Assembly (NCBI GenBank): GCA_904419295.1
Contig: CAJFRA010000005.1
Span: forward strand, 3,067-67,066
Origin: Candidatus Pseudobutyricicoccus lothianensis
GTDB lineage: Bacteria > Bacillota > Clostridia > Oscillospirales > Butyricicoccaceae
Reading direction: 5' to 3'
Length of the DNA: 64,000 nt
Part shown: piece by piece, positions 1-9,279 of the stretch
Layout: each line of letters starts with the position of its first letter
Numbering within the stretch: the first letter of the stretch is position 1
Program-made: the position numbers and the translations under genes
Notes under the pieces: generated by a model
The model's database searches: none
What the model was told of the DNA's origin: nothing
The model's input: the letters and a program-made list of their open reading frames with translations, nothing else

Positions 1-24
1 CTGTAATATGGGACACAAATAAAA

Positions 25-62
25 ATAACCGCAAGCCATCAAAACGATAACTTGCGGTTATT
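25..62. terminator. Intrinsic terminator-like hairpin
   Basis: Inverted repeat AAATAACCGCAAG ... CTTGCGGTTATTT at the window start. Confidence 0.6.
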
Positions 63-251
63 TCGCTTATTCCGTACCGGTAGTGCCCCTGGGGGTTCAA
101 TTTATTTCCCTATAAGATAGAGCCCTGGCGTCCGCTCCTTTGTTTTCCTTTCGCTCCGCCTGGCCCTTCCACCCTTTTCAAAAGGGACGCGGGAAGCCCT
201 CCCAGGTGCTGTGCCTGCGGGCGGAGGGCTCTGCAGGGCGGCTCTTTTGGC

Positions 252-303
252 AAGAGGCCCCATCGCGCTATCACGCGATGGGGCCTCTGCCTTTCTTTCT
301 TTT
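252..303 (+). terminator. Hairpin plus T-rich tract
   Basis: GAGGCCCCATCGCG-ctat-CACGCGATGGGGCCTC followed by ctttctttctttttt; lies at the 3' end of the minus-strand gene ending at 304. Confidence 0.6.
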
Positions 304-1113
304 TTATTCGGACCACGCGCCATACCCGCTGTACCGCAGCACATTTTGCAGCGCCTGCGCATCCAGCTGGCCGGCCAGGTTCCCATCCTGCTGGGCAAAG
401 GTGCCGGAGCGGGTATCCAGCCAATAAGTGCCGCCGGGCAAAGTCAAGGCCAGGTCATATTCCCCTTCCCCACCTTGGCCCGCCGCCTGCTCCAGGGCGG
501 TTTGGATGCCGGCGATGTTCCCTTTGGTCAAGGCCCTGCTCTTTTCCGGCTGCGCCAGCAGCGCCGCCTGGCCGCTAAAAGCGGGGTCTTGGCTGTCGTT
601 GTACACTTCGTCGCACAATTTTTTCAGCTCTGTGAAGGAAAAGGAAGTGCTGACCCCCTGAAAGCTCTGTTGGGAGCCATCGTCCTGCGTCAGTGTGACC
701 CCCAGGGTCCCTTGTGGGTGAGAGCTGGACGGGGTGAGCTGCAGGCCTGCATCGTTGGGGTCGACGATCAAAACCGTGCAGGACATCGTTCCCTCTCCGT
801 CCCGCAAGACCAGCTCTTGGGCGGTTCCCGTCACCTCTCCCCATTCGCAGGGCTCAAAGTCTTCCAGCGGGATCTGTTTGAGCAGCTGGATCGCCCGCTG
901 CTCCTGTTCTTCTTGCATCGGGAGCTCTACCTCTGGGCCAGTGCCTGCGCCGCCCCGCCATGGCGCCATCACCTGGGCGGTATCCAGATAGGGGATCTGG
1001 CTTTCCAGGGTCTGTTCCGGCTCTTTGGGCTGTTCTGCCGCTTCCTTGGGCTGGCAGGCGGCCAGCAGCAAACACAAGGCAGCCAGCGGCAACATCTTTC
1101 CGTATCGCTTCAT
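304..1113 (-). CDS. Hypothetical lipoprotein
   Basis: 269-aa ORF with signal peptide and lipobox (MKRYGKMLPLAALCLLLAACQ). Confidence 0.7.
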   Translation of the reverse strand: MKRYGKMLPLAALCLLLAACQPKEAAEQPKEPEQTLESQIPYLDTAQVMAPWRGGAGTGPEVELPMQEEQEQRAIQLLKQIPLEDFEPCEWGEVTGTAQELVLRDGEGTMSCTVLIVDPNDAGLQLTPSSSHPQGTLGVTLTQDDGSQQSFQGVSTSFSFTELKKLCDEVYNDSQDPAFSGQAALLAQPEKSRALTKGNIAGIQTALEQAAGQGGEGEYDLALTLPGGTYWLDTRSGTFAQQDGNLAGQLDAQALQNVLRYSGYGAWSE

Positions 1114-1303
1114 GGAGATCCTCCCTTCTCTTCAATGGCTGCCCGCTGTGCCTGCACAAAGGGTCAGCCGTCGTGGTTTGCCTGTTCGTTTCCATTTTCT
1201 TTTCCTGTATTATATCATACTTTGCAAAAGAATCCAGCCTTTTCTTCTCCCCCAGGGCAAAACGATGCCCCTCGGAGGTCCCGAGGGGCTCGCCTGTGCG
1301 CTT

Positions 1304-1651
1304 TTACTTGACTGCCGCGATCACCGAGATCTCCACCAAGATGGCCTCCGAAGCCATTTTGGCCTCCACGCAGCAGCGGGCCGGCTCATTGCCCGGGGTG
1401 ACCCAGGCATCCCACACGCTGTTCATCTGGTCAAACAGCGCCATATCCTTCAGGTAAATGGTAGCACTGAGGATGTGGTCTTTATCCGAACCGTATTTGC
1501 CCAGCAGCTCTTCGATCTTGGCCAGCACTGCCTTGGTCTGGCCCTGCACATCGCTCTCCTCCCGGCTGGTCTGGCCGCACAGGTAGATGGTGCTGCCGTG
1601 GACCACGGCCCGGCTCATGCGGCCGGTTCCCTCGTAACGCTTGATCTCCAT
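1304..1651 (-). CDS. RidA/YjgF-family protein
   Basis: STIYLCGQTS..., CCVEAKMASEAILVEISVIAA typical of the RidA family; start at internal Met. Confidence 0.85.
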   Translation of the reverse strand: MEIKRYEGTGRMSRAVVHGSTIYLCGQTSREESDVQGQTKAVLAKIEELLGKYGSDKDHILSATIYLKDMALFDQMNSVWDAWVTPGNEPARCCVEAKMASEAILVEISVIAAVK

Positions 1652-1889
1652 TTTGATACACACTCCTTTTCATTGAGGACGGCCGGCACAGGCCGCCTCT
1701 CTTTCCATTATTCCGGCGGAAAGGCCAGAAGTCAAGCCCTCTTTTCCCTTTGCCCGGCGAAAAAGGGGCCTGGGGCCACACTTTGTCAAAATTGACATTG
1801 TATCGCCGGGGCGTTTATGCTAAAATAACAAAGTATATATGGCCAAATACAGCCCTTTCCAGGGCGCGAATCAAAACAGGAGTGATCGA

Positions 1890-3218
1890 ATGCAAAAAGT
1901 TACGGACAAGCTGGAACAATTTTTCTGGCTTTTCCTTTTTATTAACCCGTTCCTCGACATTGGCAACGGGCTGTTCATCATGATGATGGAAGGGTTGTAC
2001 GACAAGACTTGGGAACAGATCAATCTGGCCATCACCCCCAGCCTGCTGGTGCGCATGGTGGTGCTGGTGCTGTTTGCGCTGTACCTCCTTTTATCCTGGG
2101 ACAAAAGGGCCCTGCGCTCCATCCTGCCCATCGGCGCGGTCTGGGTCCTTTCGGTGGCAGGTGAATTCATCTGGCCCATGCAGCGCTTCAGCTTGTTTAC
2201 CGATCTGCAATACATCGCCCGGTTTGGGTACAACCTGGTGGTGCTGTTCATTTATTGGCGGGTGTTCCAGCACATGAAGCTGGACCGGGCCCAGCTGCTG
2301 GAGCGGCTCAACGGGGTCATCGTCTTTTCGCTGGCCGCCCTGTCCTCTTCCATTTTGCTGTCCTACGTCGCCGATATGGGCTATACCACCTATGCCGACC
2401 GGTTCGGCCTGCGGGGCACCCGCGGCTTCTTCTACTCGGGCAATGACATCACCGCTGTTCTGATGGTCCTGCTGCCTGTAGCCATCTGCTGCTTCCTTTC
2501 GCTGGACCGGAAAAAAGCCGGCAAGGCCAAATACGTCTACTACGCCTATTCGCCGGCTGCCACCATCACCACGCTGTGCCTCATCGGCACCAAGACAGCT
2601 TTTATGGCAGTGGGCGCTGCAGCCGCAGGCATGTTGGGCTTTGCCCTCTATCTGCTCATCCGCAAAAAAGACCGGGTGCCTTTAATCCGTCTGGCCATCA
2701 TTGCCCTGGTGTGCCTGCTCCTGCTGGGCGTGCTGGCCATCTTCTCCCAGACGTTGTTCCAAGAGATCAGCGAATCCCTTTCCAACACGGGCAACATTAT
2801 GCGCCGGGAAGGCATGACCACGGCCCTGCTCAGCGGCCGCCAGAACAAGCTGAAGGAGGCCTTCACCGATTACCGGGAAGGCGGCGTATACAAGTGGCTG
2901 TTCGGCGTCACCCGGGGCAGCCAGCGGGCCATCATCGAAATGGATGTGTTCGAAGTGCTGTTCTACTATGGCCTGGTTGGCGCAGTGTTCATGCTGTGGC
3001 CCTATCTCAAGCTGGGCATCGGGTATCTGGTGCGGTTTTTCAAGCACTGCACCATGCTCTCCTTTGCCGTGCTGATCTCCCTGGGGCTGTGCGCCGGGTA
3101 TCTGGTCATCGCAGGCCATGTGCTGTTCAGCGTGACCTCCGGTCTGTACTTCTCCTTCATGCTGCTTTACGGCCGCCTGCTGTTCAGCCAAGATTACCGA
3201 CACGAAGAAGTGATCTGA
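1890..3218 (+). CDS. O-antigen ligase/polymerase-like polytopic membrane protein
   Basis: About 440-aa multi-TM ORF; RBS AGGAGTGATCGAATG; GVTRG...IEMDVFEVLFYYGLVGAVF resembles the C-terminal part of Wzy/O-antigen ligase proteins. Confidence 0.65.
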   Translation: MQKVTDKLEQFFWLFLFINPFLDIGNGLFIMMMEGLYDKTWEQINLAITPSLLVRMVVLVLFALYLLLSWDKRALRSILPIGAVWVLSVAGEFIWPMQRFSLFTDLQYIARFGYNLVVLFIYWRVFQHMKLDRAQLLERLNGVIVFSLAALSSSILLSYVADMGYTTYADRFGLRGTRGFFYSGNDITAVLMVLLPVAICCFLSLDRKKAGKAKYVYYAYSPAATITTLCLIGTKTAFMAVGAAAAGMLGFALYLLIRKKDRVPLIRLAIIALVCLLLLGVLAIFSQTLFQEISESLSNTGNIMRREGMTTALLSGRQNKLKEAFTDYREGGVYKWLFGVTRGSQRAIIEMDVFEVLFYYGLVGAVFMLWPYLKLGIGYLVRFFKHCTMLSFAVLISLGLCAGYLVIAGHVLFSVTSGLYFSFMLLYGRLLFSQDYRHEEVI

Positions 3219-3225
3219 CAGCATC

Positions 3226-3272
3226 TGCGGCTCCCCGCCTGCTTTTGGCCGGCTGGGAGCCGCTTTTCTTTT
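3226..3272 (+). terminator. Intrinsic terminator
   Basis: GCGGCTCCC...GGGAGCCGC followed by ttttctttt. Confidence 0.7.
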
Positions 3273-3348
3273 GCGTTTTTATCGATTTCCCTTGCTTTTT
3301 CCCATCTGCCTGCTTACAATGAGAAAAAAGGAAAAGGAGGCCCTGTCC

Positions 3349-3807
3349 ATGGCCCTCTCCCCCCAAGAACAGATCCTGCAAAGCTATGAAAACTGGTTTG
3401 CCCTCAACGCGCTCTATGACAAATGGGCCAAAGCCCATGGGCTCACCTCCAACGGGCTGATGACGTTGTATGCCATCCGCATCTTTCCCTGCTGCACCCA
3501 GCGCACCATCTGCGAGGCGTTGGCGCTGCCCAAACAGACGGTGAACACCATTTTGGACGGCATGCAGAAAAAGGGCTATATCCGCCTGGATGTGCTGCCC
3601 ACAGACCGGCGCAGCAAGCGCATTTGCCTGACGCCTCAGGGGGAGGCCTATGCCGGCCCCATCCTGGATGCGCTGGACGCCTTGGAATGGCGTGCCCTCC
3701 AGGGCATGGGCACGGAACAGATGGAACAAAAGCTGGCGCTGGAGCGCCGCTTTCTCCATTGCCTCTCCCAAGCGCTGGAAGAAGAGCCGGCCCCAAAAGA
3801 CGAATGA
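3349..3807 (+). CDS. MarR-family transcriptional regulator
   Basis: wHTH segment CEALALPKQTVNTILDGMQKKGYIRLDVLPTDRRSKRICLTPQG. Confidence 0.85.
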   Translation: MALSPQEQILQSYENWFALNALYDKWAKAHGLTSNGLMTLYAIRIFPCCTQRTICEALALPKQTVNTILDGMQKKGYIRLDVLPTDRRSKRICLTPQGEAYAGPILDALDALEWRALQGMGTEQMEQKLALERRFLHCLSQALEEEPAPKDE

Positions 3808-3835
3808 GCTTTCCCTCCATTGCCTTACACGCAAC

Positions 3836-3877
3836 AAGGCACCGGGCAGCATGATGCCCGGTGCCTTTGTCTTGCCT
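3836..3877 (+). terminator. Intrinsic terminator
   Basis: AGGCACCGGGCA-gcatga-TGCCCGGTGCCTttgtctt. Confidence 0.75.
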
Positions 3878-3897
3878 GCCCCCAGGGCAAGCGGTCT

Positions 3898-4803
3898 TTA
3901 TTCGTCCTCTTCCGCCTGCCCGGCTTCTTCGGCCGGCGGCTGGCAATGCAGGGTGATCTTCACCAGTTCCGGCGGGTTGTTCAGCCGCAGGGGGAACTCG
4001 CTGTTGCCCAGACCGCGGCTGATCACCATGGCAGTGGTCCCTTTTACATGGACGCCGCCGGTGTATTGGGGGAACAGCCCCTGCTGGGGGGCGAAGAGCC
4101 CCTGGTGGAACAGGCGGAACTGGCCGCCGTGGGCGTGGCCGCACAACACCATGTCCACACCGCAATCTGCATAAACAGGCATCAGCTCCGGCCGGTGGGA
4201 CAGCAGCAGCTGGAAGAACTGCCGGTCCTCTTCCGTGCCCATCAGCTCCCGCAGCTTTTTCTCCACACGCTCCCGGTCCTGCCGGTGCTCCTTGGGGGCA
4301 AACCGGGGATCCCGCAGGCCCAACAGCTGGATGCAGGCTCCCTGGCGTGCCAGCATGACCTTGCGGTCTTCCAGCAGCACCACACCGGCCCGCAGCAGTT
4401 CTTCCCGCAGGCGGCGGTAGGCGTCGATGCGCCCTTCGTGGTTGCCCGGCACATAATACACCGGCGCCATGCGCACGGCGCCCCGCACGAACTCCATGGC
4501 GGCGGCGATGTTGGTCCGGTGGCAATCCACCAGGTCGCCGGTGATCACGATGCAATCCGGCGCCTGCTGGCGGATGGCCTCCAGCAGTTTGTGCTGCTGC
4601 TTGCCAAACCGTTTGTTGTGCAGGTCCGACACCTGCAGGATGGTGAACCCTTCAAAGGGGGCTGCCAGTTTATCGCTGCCGCAGCGGTAGTGGCTCACTG
4701 TGATCCGGTTGTTCTGCCAAGTGCACAGCGCCGCTAGCCCCGCAATGGTCCCCAAGGCGGCCGACGCCTGCCAGATCGCCTTGGTATCTTTTCTTTTGCT
4801 CAT
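3898..4803 (-). CDS. Metallophosphoesterase (calcineurin-like, YkuE-type)
   Basis: ILQVSDLHN, VITGDLVD, YYVPGNHE, LLSHRPE, LCGHAHGGQFR motifs. Confidence 0.9.
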   Translation of the reverse strand: MSKRKDTKAIWQASAALGTIAGLAALCTWQNNRITVSHYRCGSDKLAAPFEGFTILQVSDLHNKRFGKQQHKLLEAIRQQAPDCIVITGDLVDCHRTNIAAAMEFVRGAVRMAPVYYVPGNHEGRIDAYRRLREELLRAGVVLLEDRKVMLARQGACIQLLGLRDPRFAPKEHRQDRERVEKKLRELMGTEEDRQFFQLLLSHRPELMPVYADCGVDMVLCGHAHGGQFRLFHQGLFAPQQGLFPQYTGGVHVKGTTAMVISRGLGNSEFPLRLNNPPELVKITLHCQPPAEEAGQAEEDE

Positions 4804-4865
4804 CCGCTTCCCTCCTTGTTGGATCTTCCGCCCTGCCAGCGGCAGGGCACACTGTTTTGGGCCGT

Positions 4866-5486
4866 TTAGACTCTGTTTTTAAAGTAGGAATCTGCGCAAT
4901 ACAGGGCCCCCGCCGGGTTGTGGGCCAGGGCCCGGTCTTTTGTCACCAAAGTGGTGCACAAAGCGTCGGAGTACTGGTAGAACAGGGAATCATGGCCCAC
5001 GCACAGGCCGATCACCACATTGAGTTCGGTCTTCTGTTCGTTGAGCAGCATGGCCTGGGCCACTGGGTTGCACATCACCTCATAGGTGCCGGGGCGCACT
5101 TTCTGCTCTTCGGTAATGCCTACGGTCTCTTTCGGCATGCTGCCCGCCTTGCAGATGACTGAGACCACTTCAAACCCGTGGCGGCGGAAGATATCGCAGG
5201 CGATCCGCCCCTCGTTGCGCAGGCCGGTGCAAAAGGCCACGCCCAGTTTGTGGTACCCGTTCTTCTTGGCAAATTCCACGATCTCCCGCACCCGCGGCCA
5301 CTGGCAGTACCCTTCGGATTCCACCAGGCAGGAATTTACATAAAAATCTTTGTTGGCTTCTGTCAGGTATTCTGCTTTGGCCCGTTCCATCAGTTCGGTG
5401 TTGCGCATCGGGCAGTTGGCCGGCATCTTCTCCTTGTCGCCAGAAACGCAGGCGTGAATGGTGCAGCTGGCGCATGTATAGATCAT
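4866..5486 (-). CDS. DUF1847-type Cys-rich protein
   Basis: N-terminal CASCTIHAC...NCPMRN and the overall layout resemble DUF1847. Confidence 0.7.
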   Translation of the reverse strand: MIYTCASCTIHACVSGDKEKMPANCPMRNTELMERAKAEYLTEANKDFYVNSCLVESEGYCQWPRVREIVEFAKKNGYHKLGVAFCTGLRNEGRIACDIFRRHGFEVVSVICKAGSMPKETVGITEEQKVRPGTYEVMCNPVAQAMLLNEQKTELNVVIGLCVGHDSLFYQYSDALCTTLVTKDRALAHNPAGALYCADSYFKNRV

Positions 5487-5521
5487 ATCGTCATCCTCCT
5501 CTTCCCCTGTTTGGGGCATCT

Positions 5522-5956
5522 TCAGTCCTGGTCTTTCTTCTGCATCTTCCCGTCGATGAACGCCATCATACTGGCAAAGCTCTCTTCCAAGTCATCGCTG
5601 GCAAAAGAGGATTTTTCCAGCGGGCACATGTCCGTGTGATCCCGGTTGTCGATGCGGGGCACCATCTGCCCCCACTGGGCGGGGACGCCATAGGCCTCCA
5701 GCCGCTGTTTGCCATGTTCGCTCATCACCTCGCCGTACACTTCCCGGACTCCCGCCCGGATCAGCGCGGTGGCGGCGGCGCGGCCGATGACCTTGTCCGC
5801 CACGCTGGCCCCTTGCAGATCCTGGGGCGCCTGGCGCAGCACGGTCAAAATGGGTTTGATGCCCATGCCGCTCAGCGCGTGGAGGATCTTCCCTTCCTTG
5901 ACCACAACGCAGGTCACGTCCCCTTGTTTCAGCCGGTTGATCGCCGTTTCTAGCAT
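5522..5956 (-). CDS. DUF1893-type protein
   Basis: TCVVVKEGKILHALSGMGIKPI...ADKVIGRAAATALIRAGV resembles DUF1893. Confidence 0.65.
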   Translation of the reverse strand: MLETAINRLKQGDVTCVVVKEGKILHALSGMGIKPILTVLRQAPQDLQGASVADKVIGRAAATALIRAGVREVYGEVMSEHGKQRLEAYGVPAQWGQMVPRIDNRDHTDMCPLEKSSFASDDLEESFASMMAFIDGKMQKKDQD

Positions 5957-6168
5957 ATTTCCACCATCCATCTCACATGATAATCAAACAGCGGCGCAAA
6001 AATTGCCTGTTTCCGTCCGCCGTTTTGTTTTTTCCGGGCCGCACTGCCGCACAGGCCCATCTTAATCCCATTATAACACAATCTGCAACCGAAGCAAAAG
6101 AATGTTTACAGTCCCCATGTTTACAACCCGATCGGATCGATGGTAGGATAGTAAAAAGGAGTGATCGA

Positions 6169-7365
6169 ATGCGTGGTCTGGCACTGGAAGGCGGCGGCAG
6201 CCGCGGGGCGTACCATATCGGTGTATACCAAGCCTGCCTGGAACAGGGGCTTACCTTTGACGCCATTTGCGGCACCTCCATCGGTGCGGTCAATGCGGCG
6301 CTGCTGGCCCAGGGCGACTATGATCTGCTGCAGCACCTATGGAAGACGCTGGGCAACAGCGACCTGTTCGAGGTGGACAACGCCCACTATGCCAAGCTGT
6401 TCCGCGGCGGCATCGAAGCCGCCGATCTGAGCTATTACAAAGAAGCGCTGAACCGGGTGCGGGAAAGCGGCGGCGTGGACACCCGGAAAATGAAAGCCAT
6501 GATCGATTCCCTGGTGGATGTGGACCGGCTGCTGGCCAGCCCGGTGGATTTCGGCCTGGTGGCCGTGTGCCTGAGCGACTGGAAGCCGGTGGAGTTTTTC
6601 AAAGACCAGATCCCACCGGAACAAATGACTGCCTATATCATGGCCAGCGCCACTTTCCCCGGCTTCCAGCCCACAAAGATCGGGGAAAAATCCTACATCG
6701 ACGGCGGGCTATACGACAACTGCCCGATGAATATGCTGGCCGGCCGGGGCTGCACCGAGATCATCGCCGTGCGCACCTATGCCCCCGGCCTGTTCCGCCT
6801 GCCCCGGCAAAAAGGGGTCAAAGTCACCCTCATCTGCCCTACGGAATCCATGGGGCCCATTATGAACTTTGACCCCCAGGAATCGGTGCGGAACATCCAG
6901 ATGGGCTACTACGACGCGCTGCGCACGCTGCGGCGCCTGGCCGGCACGCTCTACTGCATCGACCGCCCCCAAGGCGACAGCGCTTTCCCCCTGTTCGCCG
7001 GCCTGCGGGCAGATCAAGTGCGCCCGGCCCTGAAATTGGCCGGTATCCCGGCAGCCAACCTGCCGCCCCGGCGCGCCCTTTTTGAAAAACTGCTCCCCTT
7101 TGTGGCCCAGGAACTGGACGCCCCCCGGAACGCCGACTACACGGGCATCCTCATTGCCATGCTGGAAGATCGGGCTGCCCGGGCGGGGATCGACCGGTTT
7201 GCCCTTTACCCGCTGGCCGAATGGTTCCAGCGGACCGTCCGGGCCCAGGCGCCCCAGCACCCCAAGGCCCGCTCCCTGCTCCCTTCTGCCCAGGCCCGGG
7301 CATCGCTGGCCTCGGACCATCTGCTGCAATGCCTGCTGGAAAACGGGGCCTATCCCCAACCATAG
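6169..7365 (+). CDS. Patatin-like phospholipase
   Basis: GLALEGGGSRGAYHIGV oxyanion motif, GTSIGAVNAAL (GxSxG), DGGLYDN (catalytic Asp). Confidence 0.92.
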   Translation: MRGLALEGGGSRGAYHIGVYQACLEQGLTFDAICGTSIGAVNAALLAQGDYDLLQHLWKTLGNSDLFEVDNAHYAKLFRGGIEAADLSYYKEALNRVRESGGVDTRKMKAMIDSLVDVDRLLASPVDFGLVAVCLSDWKPVEFFKDQIPPEQMTAYIMASATFPGFQPTKIGEKSYIDGGLYDNCPMNMLAGRGCTEIIAVRTYAPGLFRLPRQKGVKVTLICPTESMGPIMNFDPQESVRNIQMGYYDALRTLRRLAGTLYCIDRPQGDSAFPLFAGLRADQVRPALKLAGIPAANLPPRRALFEKLLPFVAQELDAPRNADYTGILIAMLEDRAARAGIDRFALYPLAEWFQRTVRAQAPQHPKARSLLPSAQARASLASDHLLQCLLENGAYPQP

Positions 7366-7387
7366 GCCGGCCCGTATCCCTTTGGGC

Positions 7388-7430
7388 GAAAAAAGGAGAA
7401 AACAGCCCTTGTTTTCTCCTTTTTTTGCGC
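7388..7430 (+). terminator. Intrinsic terminator
   Basis: AGGAGAAAAC-agccctt-GTTTTCTCCTttttttg. Confidence 0.8.
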
Positions 7431-7478
7431 CTTGCCAGCGGCTGCCCTGCCTTCGGGCCGGTTCCCTCCCTCTCCCTC

Positions 7479-7507
7479 TTGACAGGGACGCCGGTTCCCG
7501 CTATACT
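7479..7507 (+). promoter_or_regulatory. Sigma-A-type promoter of the Crp/Fnr-like gene
   Basis: TTGACA (7479-7484), 17-nt spacer, TATACT (7502-7507). Confidence 0.75.
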
Positions 7508-7512
7508 GTGCT

Positions 7513-7528
7513 TGTCTCATTTGAGACA
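7513..7528. promoter_or_regulatory. Perfect palindrome, candidate operator
   Basis: TGTCTCA-TT-TGAGACA immediately downstream of the -10 and upstream of the start codon at 7542. Confidence 0.6.
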
Positions 7529-7541
7529 GTGAGGTGATCGA

Positions 7542-8207
7542 ATGGACTGGGACCCCCAGGAGCTGTGTCTGCTGCAGGGCAGCTTTTTGTTTTGCGGTTT
7601 GGAGGCGCCTTTGGCCCGCCGCTTGGCTGCCCAGGGGAGCCGCGCCTGTTTTTCCGCCGGGCAAACCATCTATGGGGTGGACCAATTCCGCCGCGCCATC
7701 GGCATTTTGCTTTCCGGCCAGGCACGGGTGACCAATGCTTCCGGCGTGCCGCTGAACACCTTGGCCCCGGGCAGCTGTTTTGGCGTGGCCGCCCTGTTCC
7801 ACCCGGTGGACCATTATGTCAGCACCGTGACGGCCACCGCCCCTGTGGCACTGGCTTTCTACACCGGCCCCCAGCTGGAAGAGATGTTCGCCCAGTTCCC
7901 CCAGGTGGCCCGCAATTACATCGCCTTTTTGTCGGAACGCATCCAGTTCCTCAATGAGAAGATCGGCAGCTTTACCGCTCCCACCGCCCGGGTCCGGCTG
8001 GCCCGCTGGCTGGCGGCTCAAACCAGCCCTGTTCAGGTCAAAAGCTATATGGCCCTGGCCAACGAGCTGAATGTGGGGCGCGCCTCCCTGTACCGGGCGC
8101 TGGACGCCCTGGCTTCCCAAGGGGTGCTCAAGCGGCAGGGCGCCTGCATCACTGTGATGGATCCGGTGGCTCTGCACCGCGTTGCCATACAACAAACCAA
8201 TGACTGA
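7542..8207 (+). CDS. Crp/Fnr-family transcriptional regulator
   Basis: cNMP-binding-like N-terminus (LLSGQARVTN...LAPGSCFGVAALF) and C-terminal HTH (SYMALANELNVGRASLYRALDALASQGVLKRQG). Confidence 0.85.
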   Translation: MDWDPQELCLLQGSFLFCGLEAPLARRLAAQGSRACFSAGQTIYGVDQFRRAIGILLSGQARVTNASGVPLNTLAPGSCFGVAALFHPVDHYVSTVTATAPVALAFYTGPQLEEMFAQFPQVARNYIAFLSERIQFLNEKIGSFTAPTARVRLARWLAAQTSPVQVKSYMALANELNVGRASLYRALDALASQGVLKRQGACITVMDPVALHRVAIQQTND

Positions 8208-8229
8208 GAGAAAAGGAGAGAACCTCTCT

Positions 8230-9279
8230 ATGAAGAAAAGACGCCTGTTATCCCTTTTGCTGGCCTTCGTGCTGCTGTTTGCCCTGGCCGGCTGCTCCAA
8301 CCAGACAGAGAGCGAACCCGACGCCAATGCCGAACAGCCCGGCGCCCCATCGGACACCCCGGCGGAGCAGCCAGAGGAGGAAGTGACCATCCGGGTAGCG
8401 GCCCTCAGCGGCCCCACTGCCATCGGCATGGTGAAATTGATGGCCGATTCCGAACAAGGCGAGACCCAAAACACCTATGAATTCACCGTAGCCGGTGCGC
8501 CCGATGAGATCACGGGCAAGGTGATCCAAGGGGAATTCGACATTGCAGCCGTTCCCACCAACGTGGCCTCCGTGCTCTACAACAAGACGGGCGGCAACGT
8601 GCAGCTGGCCGCACTGAACACGCTGGGCGTGCTGTACGTCGTGGAAAACGGCGATACTGTGCACAGCATGGCAGATCTGGCGGGCCAGACCCTCTATGCC
8701 ACCGGCAAAGGCTCCACGCCGGAATACGCTTTGAATTACGTGCTGGAGGCCAACGGCCTGACGCCCGGCCAAGACCTGCAGGTGGAATACAAAACCGAGC
8801 ACGCCGAACTGGCCACCCTGCTGGCCTCCGGCCAGGCGACGCTGGCCCTGCTGCCCCAGCCCTTTGTCACCAGCGTCCTCACCCAAAATCCAGATGCCCG
8901 GGTGGCGCTGGACTTGACGGAAGAATGGAACAAGGCTTCGGACGGCCAAAGCGCCCTGACCATGGGCTGCATCGTGGTGCAGAAAGAATTTGCCCAACAG
9001 CACCCGGAAGCGCTGCAGGCCTTTTTGGAGGAGTACAAAGCCAGCGTGGACTATGTGACCGACGCGGAAAACCTGGAAGAGGCCGCCGCTTTGACCGAGC
9101 AGTACGGCATCATCAAGGCAGCGGTGGCCCAGCAGGCGATCCCCGAGTGCAACATCGTGTTCATCAGCGGCGAAGAGATGAAGACCATGGCTTCCGGCTT
9201 CTATGAAGTGCTGCTGGAGGCCGACCCCACTGCAGTGGGCGGCCAGCTGCCGGGCGACGATTTCTACTATGAGGGATAA
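8230..9279 (+). CDS. ABC transporter substrate-binding lipoprotein (NitT/TauT/NMT1-like)
   Basis: Lipobox LFALAGCSN; layout VRVAALSGPTAIGMVKLM...GEFDIAAVPTNVASVLYN...LAGQTLYATGKGSTPEYAL. Confidence 0.85.
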   Translation: MKKRRLLSLLLAFVLLFALAGCSNQTESEPDANAEQPGAPSDTPAEQPEEEVTIRVAALSGPTAIGMVKLMADSEQGETQNTYEFTVAGAPDEITGKVIQGEFDIAAVPTNVASVLYNKTGGNVQLAALNTLGVLYVVENGDTVHSMADLAGQTLYATGKGSTPEYALNYVLEANGLTPGQDLQVEYKTEHAELATLLASGQATLALLPQPFVTSVLTQNPDARVALDLTEEWNKASDGQSALTMGCIVVQKEFAQQHPEALQAFLEEYKASVDYVTDAENLEEAAALTEQYGIIKAAVAQQAIPECNIVFISGEEMKTMASGFYEVLLEADPTAVGGQLPGDDFYYEG

